The notes under the pieces are model-generated. The model worked only from the letters and a program-made list of their open reading frames with translations, did no database searches and was not told the DNA's origin. A DNA stretch of 64,000 nucleotides from Fibrobacter sp. UBA4297 (lineage in GTDB: Bacteria > Fibrobacterota > Fibrobacteria > Fibrobacterales > Fibrobacteraceae). A program made the position numbers and the translations under genes. The DNA lies in assembly GCF_002394865.1 (NCBI RefSeq), contig NZ_DGUZ01000001.1, forward strand, positions 101,049 through 165,048. Reading direction: 5' to 3'. Position 1 is the first letter of the stretch. Every line of letters begins with the position of its first letter. Below, piece after piece: positions 26,001 through 33,685 of this stretch.

Positions 26001-27279
26001 CGATTGGGTCAACATCTACTGTGAGCCAGTTTCTGTAGAAACCGTGCAGAGTAAAATTGCCTCGAATATGCCAGAAGTCGAAAAACAGAAATGGATTAAT
26101 GTCCTTTGCAACTATGGCGATTACAAGCGTGCTAGTGGCTACGCCGACGGCATCGCCTTTGAAGTCAACGTAACGTTAAAGAGTGGCGAAAATCCGAAGA
26201 CGTTTGTCGCTAGTGCCAAGAGAGATGATTGGCACGAACCTACCTTTGAGGATATCTATGGCAAATGCGATAAAGATAAGATGGAAAATCAAACCAAAGT
26301 AGCTGTTTACGGAGGGGAAAAATACAAGTGTAACTACATTTCTGGAGGTCCTTCCAGCGGATACTACTCTTGGGTTAAAGCAAGCGATTTGGATGAAAAC
26401 GCAACGCTTGGAATTTGCACGAGAAATCGAAAAAAAGATGCCGCTGTAGTCGGTGACGTATACTATGAATGTCTTAGTAATGGTAACGCAGAAGGAATCC
26501 CCGCAAGTTCTTCCTCCACAGATTGGCTAAAAATTAATGAAAATGAGTACCTTAACGCCAAGTTTGGTTATTGCGATACCGATAGAGGTGATACTAAAAA
26601 CATTGCAGACATTAAGAGCGAAACCCTCAAGGATGGTGAAAGCCACAGTTTCAAGTGCTCTATAGCTAAAGACGTCGTAAATGACTATGGTAAGTGGGTT
26701 GACGCCTCCACAGACATTGTTCTCGACAAGATTTGCAACAGAGATAACGAAGATGCAACAGTTACCAAAGAAAGCGTAATCTATGTCTGTGCGTACAAGG
26801 ATGAATCATCCATGTATCAGTGGATTACTTCTGATGAGTACTGCGAAACTCATGGTGAAAATTTGACATATGGCGGGTATCTTGATAATCCGTATAGTTC
26901 TTCTAGTATGTCTCACTGTGGTAGACGTATTGAATGTCAAACGGAAACCGACAAGAAAATCTGCCATGTCGGTACCGAGTCTTTCGTCAATTTGGATACC
27001 GTGTGGCAATCTGTGGCAGTATATTGCGATAAACATTCTACAGGTTCCGCCTGTGAATTTGTCAATCATGAAGGTGAAGATATAACTATGTCTACTCTTA
27101 AGTATTACGAACAAACGGAATACTACGTAAAAACAGAACAAGGTTATAAGAAAGCAGAAACTGCAGAAGAATATTGCGATGCGTTTAGTCAGGATCATAA
27201 AGGGCTCTGCGTATTTGATTTTGGCATTTATACGTATTACGAAAGTTCCAGGGAATGGGACCTTACCCTTTTGTACTAG
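23005..27279 (+). CDS. Giant Cys-rich repeat lipoprotein with collagen-like and coiled-coil N-terminal regions
   Basis: 1424 residues with signal peptide and lipobox FAGC (Cys22). In order: a first Y-x-C / W unit (MYVCSEGEWVAM); a Gly-Ser-Asn collagen-like stretch with the motif AYEIAKDNGFKGSEQEWLASLKG often seen next to such repeats; three coiled-coil repeats of SASAKNQKDIDDAL type (residues about 185-250); an unassigned beta/alpha region (about 260-690); then, from about residue 745, roughly eight units of pattern C-x(n)-Y-x-C-x(n)-W separated by short or Ser linkers. The units look like small disulfide modules of surface lipoproteins. Three nucleotides separate it from the OmpA gene, so the two proteins are co-expressed in the envelope. 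Ligand unknown. Confidence 0.8.
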   Translation: MNKKTIKFGLAVSAMALYFAGCGDDLLYSQDVNQFTTVSSLKPEDCSDSTEGSMAFVKSKATMYVCSEGEWVAMNDHEAIQYRCESKELKDKSGIAIICDGNDTIGVVYNGKNGSDGSSGANGSSGTNGKSAYEIAKDNGFKGSEQEWLASLKGEAGKNGSNGSNGSNGVSVDTAAIKKSINDALSAASAKSEKDINAKLSSASAKNQKDIDDALANLSSASAKNQKDVDDALKNLSSATDKFGEDIDSKFNDAYSSLSAELEDKKCEIVNTERNDEKAIITVTIKCGDAETKMEIPFTVVNENLAKVYKKHVVVRFPVQANKETRSRNIYEEIWKELRGGDNTELTVTDLDEKFAPSGKVFMQDLFASANKSFVTIEETNEKMVEYKIARLEGDLDITNLTTPIVKLRVKLSLTPSVFAKLGIGIIGPHGLVTEPTTDVIFNAYADLSDASDTIVIDFLTDYKAARVKKLVDDGNGFGVANEQANKELAHALYLENSEEYPSFEHFVPDQIGLAENFNSIAWVIALIQQKDKTPGFNSVYNAFRNVFAENGNFNTAVNTTYAGKEHSMFFVDYLALLIDAAFNLRVAYETGIDGWFGSDAVYYKILQNGFVEAYKLKVEDAKVFNDPDGYSSKVYKSDVKGGYFRYFEYIENEQVWYPVIWAAGAATAEKDCDENAVNSTFFYSFDGLDDNAVCVCDNGNCGWQYTENVCLGRNKGDKGAWFVDGKIQEYECECDLSASSTCDDLVPGIPNSSNSVASSSSAASGKTPEEQANNPESKLYLGVCNVDNEGKEKLFDIRNAELATTTSKTTFVCDGSKWRQKDYHDEKYGICSKTTMEKGEVKEENGSEHYKCDYLDKQEKYEWIAADWQDVYNEKACHYGYVNKKMVTGSGYEYVCEENSEYTDNDGNHTHEWRETTVDEFCVGDRVEATVQKLEDEDLGESTFNEKCSYHGSTYARNNTASGAKEWVYYGNFTNESTRNSVLLLLNGYKDNIIYACNDWVNIYCEPVSVETVQSKIASNMPEVEKQKWINVLCNYGDYKRASGYADGIAFEVNVTLKSGENPKTFVASAKRDDWHEPTFEDIYGKCDKDKMENQTKVAVYGGEKYKCNYISGGPSSGYYSWVKASDLDENATLGICTRNRKKDAAVVGDVYYECLSNGNAEGIPASSSSTDWLKINENEYLNAKFGYCDTDRGDTKNIADIKSETLKDGESHSFKCSIAKDVVNDYGKWVDASTDIVLDKICNRDNEDATVTKESVIYVCAYKDESSMYQWITSDEYCETHGENLTYGGYLDNPYSSSSMSHCGRRIECQTETDKKICHVGTESFVNLDTVWQSVAVYCDKHSTGSACEFVNHEGEDITMSTLKYYEQTEYYVKTEQGYKKAETAEEYCDAFSQDHKGLCVFDFGIYTYYESSREWDLTLLY

Positions 27280-27282
27280 AAC

Positions 27283-29541
27283 ATGAAAAAACTTACCCTT
27301 ATACTCGCACTTGCGCAGGCGGCTGTCTTTGCTCAGACTGGCCTCCTGGGGGGTAAAACTGGCCTCCACCAGCAAGATGCGAATACGCTTGGATTTTTCC
27401 ACTTCCGTTTAGGGACGGGCGGTACAATTGCGACAGATAACTGGGGCTACACCCGTGGCGCCTTGTTTACGGACCAACATGGTCGTACCCAGGAACTCGA
27501 TGTGTGGGACGCCCGTATGGAAAAGGGCCGCATTGACGGCGCTTTGGCCGGTAACTTTAACTTTGCGTTTGGCCTCCGTGACGACTTGGATATCGGCGTG
27601 AGCCTCCCGATTTACTACGACCACGCAAAGGACTACTCTGGCGAAGCTATCCGCGCTCACATGGGCAAGGGTGGCCTCGGTGACTTGCAGTTCTATGCAA
27701 AATACCGCACGCCGCACTGGTTTGGCCCGGATTACATGACAACTGCCGCCGTTGTGGATTTGACGGTCCCGACTGGCTGGAGGGGCGTGGGTATCCGCCC
27801 GCGTCACGCCTGGTTCCTCGATAACGAAGGCGGCCCGACGTATGCCTACACGGCAAACAGCGTAATGCTCGGCCTTACGGGGGTTGTCTCTGTCGATTAC
27901 AACAAGAAGGGTGTTCCGCTTGTCTGGAATTCTTCTCTTGGACTCATGATCGGCTTTGGCGATGCCTCGAATACGCTTGTGTATAGCACGGGCGTGAACT
28001 GGCTCGTGAACGATTATTTCCAGCCGTTCCTCGAATTCAGTGGCGAAATGCGCTTTGGCAACGATGCGTATCCGTTCAGCCCGATTACCGACCCGATGGT
28101 GCTCACGCCGGGTATCAATGTGAAGATTCCGTTCTTCAACATTGACTTTGCTGCGGGTATCGATATCGGTATCGGAAACCTTGTGGATGGCTATGACCGT
28201 AAAGACGCGATGGACAACTGCAAGGATTTCCAGATCAAGTTCAAGGGCGAAACGGGTTACAGGGCTAGCTACTGCTATGTTGCCCAGCCGCTTATTGCCG
28301 GTATCGCAAAGCTCACGTGGACGTTTGGCTTTGACGGCGACGACGATAACGATGGCGTAAAGAACCGCAAGGACAAGTGTCCGGAAACGTTCCCGCCGAT
28401 AGTCGTGGACGAAGACGGCTGCGGCATCGATACTGACGAAGACAAGGTCTTTGACGGTCTCGACAAGTGCCCGGAAACGCCGAAGGGTGTCGCCGTGGAT
28501 TCTGTCGGTTGCCCGCTGGATACGGACGAAGATACGGTCCCGGATTACAAGGATATGTGCCCTGAAACGCCGAAGGGCGTCAAGGTAGATTCTGTCGGCT
28601 GCCCGCTGGATACGGACGAAGACACGGTCCCAGATTACAAGGACCAGTGCCCTGAAACGCCGAAGGGCTTGCCTGTGGATTCTGTTGGTTGCCCGCTCGA
28701 CAGCGACAAGGACGGAGTCTTTGATGGGCCGGACAAGTGCCCGGATACGCCGGAAGGTGTCGCCGTGGATGCTGACGGTTGCCCGCTCGATACCGATAAG
28801 GATGGCGTGCCGGATTACCGTGACAAGTGCCCGAATACGCTCCCGGGAATTCAGGTGAACAAGCGTGGCTGCCCGCTGCGCCGCAAGGAAGACCTGGACT
28901 ACCTCAAGAAGGGTATTCAGTTCGAATTCGACTCGGCAAAGCTTTTGAAGTCCAGTTACCCGACTTTGGACGACATTATCGCTCTCTTGGAAAAGATTCC
29001 GGAAGTGAAACTTGAAGTCCAGGGCCATACGGATATCGTGGGTACTGAAGATTACAACCAGAAGCTTTCTGAAGACCGTGCTCACTCTGTGACGGATTAC
29101 TTCCAGTCGAAGGGTATTCCTGGCGAACGCCTCCGTGCAATCGGCTTTGGTACTCGCGTGCCTGTTGCTGATAACGTAACGGACGAAGGCCGTGCCAAGA
29201 ACCGCCGCGTGGAACTCATCCCGTTCGGTTACTACACCGAAGGCGATAGCACCGTGGCTGCTCCGTCTGACTCTCTGCTGAACGACAGCACGGCTGTGCC
29301 GCCTCCGACAAAGTCCGAGGTGAAGCCGGAATCCAAGCCCGAAGTGAAGGTGAAGCTCAAGGCCAATGCCGAAAAGAAGGTGAGGTCTGCTTCTAAGGCT
29401 GGCCTGAAGCGCTTGAAGAACATGCGCGACAGAGCTGAAAAGGCTGTTGTCGAAATGAAGTCGGAAGCTGCTGCCGCTGCAAAGCCGAAACCGGCCGAGA
29501 CTGCTCCGGCAAAGGCAAGTGCGCCTGCTCCGGCTCCGTAG
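27283..29541 (+). CDS. OmpA family outer-membrane protein with TSP3 calcium-binding repeats
   Basis: 752 residues with a signal peptide (cleavage probably after VFAQ). Residues about 30-345 form a beta-barrel-like region. Residues about 350-535 hold six thrombospondin type 3 repeats (DTDEDTVPDYKDMCPETPKG type) that bind Ca2+. Residues about 540-650 form the OmpA peptidoglycan-binding domain (FEFDSAKLL, VQGHTDIVGTEDYN, GRAKNRRVEL). A charged Lys/Ala/Pro tail of about 100 residues follows. It therefore links outer membrane and wall. It is the second gene of an operon with the giant lipoprotein. Confidence 0.92.
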   Translation: MKKLTLILALAQAAVFAQTGLLGGKTGLHQQDANTLGFFHFRLGTGGTIATDNWGYTRGALFTDQHGRTQELDVWDARMEKGRIDGALAGNFNFAFGLRDDLDIGVSLPIYYDHAKDYSGEAIRAHMGKGGLGDLQFYAKYRTPHWFGPDYMTTAAVVDLTVPTGWRGVGIRPRHAWFLDNEGGPTYAYTANSVMLGLTGVVSVDYNKKGVPLVWNSSLGLMIGFGDASNTLVYSTGVNWLVNDYFQPFLEFSGEMRFGNDAYPFSPITDPMVLTPGINVKIPFFNIDFAAGIDIGIGNLVDGYDRKDAMDNCKDFQIKFKGETGYRASYCYVAQPLIAGIAKLTWTFGFDGDDDNDGVKNRKDKCPETFPPIVVDEDGCGIDTDEDKVFDGLDKCPETPKGVAVDSVGCPLDTDEDTVPDYKDMCPETPKGVKVDSVGCPLDTDEDTVPDYKDQCPETPKGLPVDSVGCPLDSDKDGVFDGPDKCPDTPEGVAVDADGCPLDTDKDGVPDYRDKCPNTLPGIQVNKRGCPLRRKEDLDYLKKGIQFEFDSAKLLKSSYPTLDDIIALLEKIPEVKLEVQGHTDIVGTEDYNQKLSEDRAHSVTDYFQSKGIPGERLRAIGFGTRVPVADNVTDEGRAKNRRVELIPFGYYTEGDSTVAAPSDSLLNDSTAVPPPTKSEVKPESKPEVKVKLKANAEKKVRSASKAGLKRLKNMRDRAEKAVVEMKSEAAAAAKPKPAETAPAKASAPAPAP

Positions 29542-29546
29542 GGCGA

Positions 29547-29603
29547 TGTCATGCCCGGCGATTGTCATCCCGGACCCCGTTCCGGGAGGGCATCACCCTC
29601 TTG
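29547..29603 (+). repeat. Nested palindromic element
   Basis: The outer copy TGTCATGCCCGG ... GGGCATCACCCTC is interrupted by a full inner copy, TGTCATCCCGGACCCCGTTC then CGGGA. One family member appears to sit inside another. Confidence 0.6.
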
Positions 29604-29611
29604 AAAATGTG

Positions 29612-29641
29612 AAAAGACCTGGCCGTGAGCCAGGTCTTTTT
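29612..29641 (+). terminator. Terminator of the lipoprotein-OmpA operon
   Basis: AAAAGACCTGGC, loop CGTGA, GCCAGGTCTTTTT: a 12-bp perfect stem plus T-run. Confidence 0.9.
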
Positions 29642-29722
29642 GCTTGTAATCCTTGCTCCAGCCAAGGTCGCTGGACTCATCAATCGGAAAGGTCGCTGAG
29701 CCTGCCGAAGCGTCGGCGCTGT

Positions 29723-30613
29723 TTACCCGGCGAAGTTCTTGCCGAGAATTGCAGAGACGTTCTTGAGGATTCCCTCGGCGACGTCCGGCTTGTTCATGGA
29801 GTAAACATGTACGTTTGTGATGCCGTTCGCGTAGAGGTCGATAATCTGGTCGCTGGCGTAGATGATGCCGGCTTGCTTCATGGCTTCCGGATCGCTACCG
29901 AACTTGTCCACAAGCGACTTGAAACGCTGCGGCATGAAGGAGCCCGATAGCTTAATGGCGCGTTCGACCTGGTTTGCGTTCGTGATGGGCATGATGCCGG
30001 GGAGCACCGGGCAGTTCACGCCTGCATCGCGGAGCTTGTAAAGGAAGCTGAAGAAAAGGTTGTTGTCGAAGACCATCTGCGTTGTGAGGAAGTCTGCGCC
30101 TGCTTCGACCTTTTCCTTGAGGTGCTTGATATCTTCGGCTTGGTTTGGACTTTCCGGGTGTTTTTCCGGGTAGCATGCGGCGCCAATGCAAAAATCGGCA
30201 TCAGCGGCTTTGAGTTCGCGGATGAGTTCCACAGCATGGTGGTAGTCGCAATCACCGCGACCGTTTGCAATGAGTTCCGGCGTGAGGTCGCCACGGAGGG
30301 CCATCACGTTCTTGATGCCGGCGGCCTTCATGTCTTCGATGCGCTGGTGGATGGTTTCCTTGGTGCTCGAAATGCAGGTGAGGTGGGCGAGCATCGGAAT
30401 GTTGAAATTGTACTTGAGATTCTTCGCAATTTCGAGCGTGTACTGGCTTACGCCGCCGCCTGCGCCGTATGTGACGCTCATGAACGCCGGCTTGAGGGCT
30501 GCAATTGCCTCGGTGGCTGCTTTAACGTTTTCAAAACTCGTTTCTTTTTTGGGCGGGAACACCTCGAAGGAGAGGCTCATCTTGTCTTGCTTCAGGATGT
30601 CGATAATCTTCAT
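29723..30613 (-). CDS. metF: 5,10-methylenetetrahydrofolate reductase
   Basis: Makes 5-methyl-THF for methionine synthesis. 296 residues from ATG 30613, preceded by GGAG at proper spacing (an in-frame ATG 15 bp upstream is less likely). Motifs: SFEVFPPKKETSF, the catalytic Glu region, YGAGGG, HLTC, MALRGDLTP and FLTTQMVFD. No SAM-responsive leader is visible upstream. Confidence 0.96.
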   Translation of the reverse strand: MKIIDILKQDKMSLSFEVFPPKKETSFENVKAATEAIAALKPAFMSVTYGAGGGVSQYTLEIAKNLKYNFNIPMLAHLTCISSTKETIHQRIEDMKAAGIKNVMALRGDLTPELIANGRGDCDYHHAVELIRELKAADADFCIGAACYPEKHPESPNQAEDIKHLKEKVEAGADFLTTQMVFDNNLFFSFLYKLRDAGVNCPVLPGIMPITNANQVERAIKLSGSFMPQRFKSLVDKFGSDPEAMKQAGIIYASDQIIDLYANGITNVHVYSMNKPDVAEGILKNVSAILGKNFAG

Positions 30614-30866
30614 TGTATCTCCGTGCATCGGTTGGCCTTGTGGTGTTTAATTGTGAGGCAAAGCCTTGCGTTGCGCTATAGGTTTATGCAAATATTTAAA
30701 TTCATGCATAAATGTAGATAAAATTCCCGATGATGGCAATAGGGAGAGCGTAATTTTTTGGAGAAGTGGATGATTGACTGCTATGTAAAATGTCGCGAGT
30801 CGTGCGCTGAAATTGACGAAAAAACAAAATATTTGCTATATTATGACCCACCTTGAAAAAGGTCTC

Positions 30867-30940
30867 GCCGTCGTAGCTCAGTTGGATAGAGCAGTTGCCT
30901 TCTAAGCAACGGGTCGTGGGTTCGACTCCCGCCGACGGTA
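30867..30940 (+). tRNA. tRNA-Arg (anticodon TCT)
   Basis: A full cloverleaf. The acceptor GCCGTCG pairs with CGACGGT (one G-T end pair). The D-arm starts TAGCTCAG. The anticodon stem GTTGC/GCAAC closes the loop CTTCTAA with anticodon TCT at 30901-30903. The T-arm is GTGGG/CCCGC with TTCGACT, and the discriminator is A. CCA is not encoded. Confidence 0.97.
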
Positions 30941-30985
30941 TGAAAGGTTCGTGCGCCGTAGGCGTGCGAACCTTTCATGTTTTTG
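30941..30985 (+). terminator. tRNA-Arg terminator
   Basis: TGAAAGGTTCG pairs perfectly with CGAACCTTTCA around an inner GCGCC/GGCG hairpin, followed by TGTTTTT. Confidence 0.85.
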
Positions 30986-31002
30986 GTGTTGAGGAGAACC
31001 CA

Positions 31003-31021
31003 AGTTCGCCCCGCCGACGGT
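31003..31021 (+). repeat. Partial copy of the tRNA-Arg 3' end
   Basis: CCCGCCGACGGT (31010-31021) repeats the last 12 bases of the tRNA before its discriminator, preceded by a diverged GTTCG T-loop. This resembles the scar of a tRNA-targeted integration. Confidence 0.5.
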
Positions 31022-31029
31022 CTATAAAA

Positions 31030-31065
31030 CAACAGACCCCGGCACAGAGGCCGGGGCTGTCTAAA
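31030..31065 (-). terminator. GC-rich hairpin downstream of the thioredoxin-like gene
   Basis: On the minus strand CAGCCCCGGCC pairs with GCCGGGGTCTG and is followed by a T-rich stretch. Confidence 0.55.
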
Positions 31066-31068
31066 AAT

Positions 31069-31094
31069 GGAGATTCCCCGTTAGGGGAATGACA
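31069..31094 (-). repeat. Dispersed palindromic element, minus-strand copy
   Basis: On the minus strand TGTCATTCCCCTAACGGGGA followed by ATCTCC, the family consensus. Confidence 0.65.
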
Positions 31095-31101
31095 AGTCTT
31101 A

Positions 31102-31644
31102 TTACTTTTTCAGAATCTTGTTGAGCGTTGCGCGCAAGTGGTTCATGTTCGCTTCGTTGAGCGTCTCGTAGCGGTAGAACGTGCCGTCCTTCTGCACGAG
31201 GTAGACCACCGGGATATAGCCCGTGCCGTAAGCCGGCCCAAACTTGCTATCCGTGTCCTGGAACACCGGAATGACCGCGTGGTACTGGTCGATGAACAGG
31301 CGGATGTCGTTCTTCTTGATGCCGCCGTTCAAGCCGATTGCAATGCCTGTGAGTCCCTTGGATTCATATTCCTTGATGAGGTTCTGGATTTCGGGGAAGT
31401 GCTTTTGGCAGTGTGGGCACTTGGGGCTGAAATAGTAGATGAGCAACGGGCGGTTGCTGAATTGCGCGAATAAAATGCCCGGATCGCTGATGCCCGAAAG
31501 GTGCGTAGAAAAGTCCATGATCATGGGCTTTTCAGTCTTGGGATCCATCATTAACTTAACATCGGCGACTTGCGGCTCCGGTGCGAACTGCGCAAAACCC
31601 ATGACGGCTACAAGAGCTACCAAACTGAAAATGCGACTAAGCAT
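31102..31644 (-). CDS. Exported thioredoxin-like (TlpA/redoxin) protein
   Basis: 180 residues from ATG 31644, chosen because AGGAGT lies 6-8 nt upstream; for ATG 31650 the site would be too close. A signal peptide (residues 1-18, cleavage near GFAQ) is followed by a thioredoxin fold with CPHC in YYFSPKCPHCQKHFPEIQ and the cis-Pro region GTGYIPVVYLV. It is probably a periplasmic thiol-disulfide or membrane-associated redox protein. The partner is unknown. Confidence 0.88.
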   Translation of the reverse strand: MLSRIFSLVALVAVMGFAQFAPEPQVADVKLMMDPKTEKPMIMDFSTHLSGISDPGILFAQFSNRPLLIYYFSPKCPHCQKHFPEIQNLIKEYESKGLTGIAIGLNGGIKKNDIRLFIDQYHAVIPVFQDTDSKFGPAYGTGYIPVVYLVQKDGTFYRYETLNEANMNHLRATLNKILKK

Positions 31645-31773
31645 ACACATACTCCTAAAAACGTTTTTCGCTGATCTAGAGGATCTTTTTAAACAATTGT
31701 AAAATACCAAAAAATAAGGGGGTTAATTGTGATTTTCGTCAAAAAAAAGCAAAAATAATGTAAAAAATGATGG

Positions 31774-31800
31774 TTTGCGCGCGTTCGGTTCGCGCGCGTT
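31774..31800 (-). terminator. Terminator-like hairpin after the FliB-like gene
   Basis: The perfect GC stem GCGCGCG/CGCGCGC, with T-rich sequence beyond on the minus strand. Confidence 0.55.
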
Positions 31801-31804
31801 CATG

Positions 31805-32875
31805 TTATTCGGCTAAGATTCTCTTGAAATTTGTGGGCGAAAATGAAGGGTTTTCCATGAATTCCTGCTCAAAAATCGCCATGATTTCTTCGGAATATTC
31901 GGTTTGCTTGCTCAGCAATTTTACAGCGTCAATTTTTGCTTGCGGATTTGTGGCGCTTGCGAAAACTTGTCCGAGCTTTTGAAGCATAATCCAGAAGTAA
32001 ATCGCAAACTCGACCTTGGTGAGAGAGTTTCCGTCGAACAAGCTTTTTTCGTAGTAACGGAATAGCAAGTAGGCGATGATTTTTTCGCCATCGCTATCTG
32101 AGAAAAGTGGATTGCGTAAGTCTTGGCTTGCGTCTTTTGTGATTTGCCGACCATTTTCTTTTAGTTGCTTGTAGGCGGAGTCCCAGGTGGGGCCGTAGCT
32201 TTCGCCTTTGCCGAGAATATTGATCCACGACTGGTGGATGTTGTTCGAAATTTCGTTATCTATGATGTTGCTGCGGTGCTTATCGCCTTGTTCTGCAATA
32301 TCGAGGCCGCTTGTTTCGATGGCGTAATCTAGCAGTTCGGCTAGGCGTTTGTTCAGTGGCTTGCCGTGGTCGGCGAGGATTGCAAATAAATGATTTCGCT
32401 CTTCAAAGATGGCGTTGCGGGCTTCGATGGCGTCTTCGGGAATGTCGTCTGGAAATTCGTTGATTTCGCGCTCGACAAACGTAATGGGCGAGGTGGCTGT
32501 GCCTTTGCATTCGAGCAGCAATCGTACGGCTTCTTCGCAGCAGAGACCCACGCCTTTTTCCATGATGTCGCCGTAGACTTCCACAAATCGCGGGTGCTCG
32601 CGGCAAATGTCGCACAAGCTAGATTCCCCGAGATGGCAAATTATGTCGCAAAGTCCGTCTTGCCTTAAAAACGGGCAACGGTCGCCAGGGCGCAGTTTGA
32701 AATGGTTGTCTTCGATGTTCTGCCGGAGCTTTTTGCCAAATTCTCCCTGGACTTTGGCGTAGCGCTTGGCGCTAACTTCGTCGATGTCGATTTCCCAGCC
32801 GACGCAGCAGGTGTCGGTGCATTTGTCGGCGGTACAATGGAACGAATCGTAAAAAGCGGGAATGCGGAGAAGCAT
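31805..32875 (-). CDS. FliB-like flagellin lysine-N-methylase family protein
   Basis: 356 residues matching the FliB family: the N-terminal CTDTCC cluster (DKCTDTCCVGWEI), a second Cys-rich segment (GDRCPFLRQDGLCDIICHLG, then CDICREHPRF), and GVGLCCEEAVRLLL. These cysteines resemble an Fe-S binding site. FliB methylates flagellin lysines in Salmonella, but no flagellar gene is in the window and Fibrobacter is not known to be flagellated, so the target here is probably another protein. No Shine-Dalgarno is visible at the start. Confidence 0.8.
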   Translation of the reverse strand: MLLRIPAFYDSFHCTADKCTDTCCVGWEIDIDEVSAKRYAKVQGEFGKKLRQNIEDNHFKLRPGDRCPFLRQDGLCDIICHLGESSLCDICREHPRFVEVYGDIMEKGVGLCCEEAVRLLLECKGTATSPITFVEREINEFPDDIPEDAIEARNAIFEERNHLFAILADHGKPLNKRLAELLDYAIETSGLDIAEQGDKHRSNIIDNEISNNIHQSWINILGKGESYGPTWDSAYKQLKENGRQITKDASQDLRNPLFSDSDGEKIIAYLLFRYYEKSLFDGNSLTKVEFAIYFWIMLQKLGQVFASATNPQAKIDAVKLLSKQTEYSEEIMAIFEQEFMENPSFSPTNFKRILAE

Positions 32876-32880
32876 AGGAG

Positions 32881-33006
32881 TTAGTTGGCAGTTGGTAGAA
32901 CTTAGAGCTTAGAATATAGAATAAGAGTTTAAGATGGTTGCTCCGCTGTCTCTGGGATGCGTTGTCTAAGTTCTAAGAGCGTAGCGGACTCAGTTCTGCC
33001 AACTAA
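32881..33006. repeat. Composite intergenic element with exact 11-bp terminal inverted repeats
   Basis: TTAGTTGGCAG (32881-32891) and CTGCCAACTAA (32996-33006) are perfect reverse complements. The arms continue imperfectly inward (AGAACTTAGAGC versus GTCTAAGTTCTAAG). The centre has a CCGCT...AGCGG pair. Confidence 0.6.
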
Positions 33007-33151
33007 TATTGCTTGTAACAAAAATCTTACGCAAATATTACCATGTGTCGGCTGAAAATTGCTGGGAGGAACGAAAATTTATGTAAAATTTTCTTAACAA
33101 AGCCGAAAAGTATGCTTTTTTTAAGTTCGACCTCTGTTTTCTATTGCCATG

Positions 33152-33171
33152 GTGGTAGAAAGTGGGTATAT
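33152..33171 (+). promoter_or_regulatory. Candidate MraZ box upstream of mraZ
   Basis: Two 10-nt direct repeats, GTGGTAGAAA and GTGGGTATAT, 40 bp before mraZ. MraZ autoregulates the dcw operon by binding TGGG-type direct repeats with 10-nt period. Confidence 0.45.
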
Positions 33172-33211
33172 TTGTCACGTGTGTTAAGTGTTGTGGTAAA
33201 ATGTGTCAAAT

Positions 33212-33685
33212 ATGGATTTCACTTCTTTCATAGGACAAGCCCAGACGGCGATCGATGGAAAGGGAAGGACCTCCTTCCCTAGGGAATTCCGTCGTCAGCT
33301 TTCGGCGTCCGAAGGGAATGAGTTCGTGGTCACCCGTGGCCCGGACCGCACCCTCCGGTTGTATGTCCTATCCGAGTATGAGAAATTCATGGCGGACTTG
33401 GATGCTAGGTCCGACCGCCGTCAAACCGACCTAGTTCGGAGAGGCCTCTGCCCCACGGTTGTGGAGATGGATGGCCAGAACCGCATTTTACTTCCGAAGA
33501 TTTTATTGGAATATGCCGGCCTTAAAGACGAAGTTCTTTACGTCCAGGCCAGCGGTAAGACTCTCGAATTATGGAATCCTGAACGATTCAACGAAAAGTA
33601 TGGATTGCAGACAAGTGAAGCAATCGATGCCTTCGATGCCGCGTTCTATGGTGAAGGTTTGACGGAGGGGGCTAATGGCAGATAA
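33212..33685 (+). CDS. mraZ: Transcriptional regulator MraZ
   Basis: First gene of the dcw cluster. 157 residues with the two AbrB-like half-domains marked by DGKGRTSFP and DGQNRILLP. It represses its own operon in other bacteria. ATG 33212 is taken as start; GTG 33203 is possible and neither has a strong ribosome site. It overlaps rsmH by 11 bp. Confidence 0.93.
   Translation: MDFTSFIGQAQTAIDGKGRTSFPREFRRQLSASEGNEFVVTRGPDRTLRLYVLSEYEKFMADLDARSDRRQTDLVRRGLCPTVVEMDGQNRILLPKILLEYAGLKDEVLYVQASGKTLELWNPERFNEKYGLQTSEAIDAFDAAFYGEGLTEGANGR

Noticed and set aside
27409..29568. 719-codon open frame opposite the OmpA gene
   Set aside because: The translation is repetitive and His/Arg-rich, mirroring the TSP3 repeats on the sense strand; no ribosome site or domain.
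30614..30860. SAM riboswitch upstream of metF
   Set aside because: The short leader shows no S-box-type core or terminator hairpin on the metF strand.
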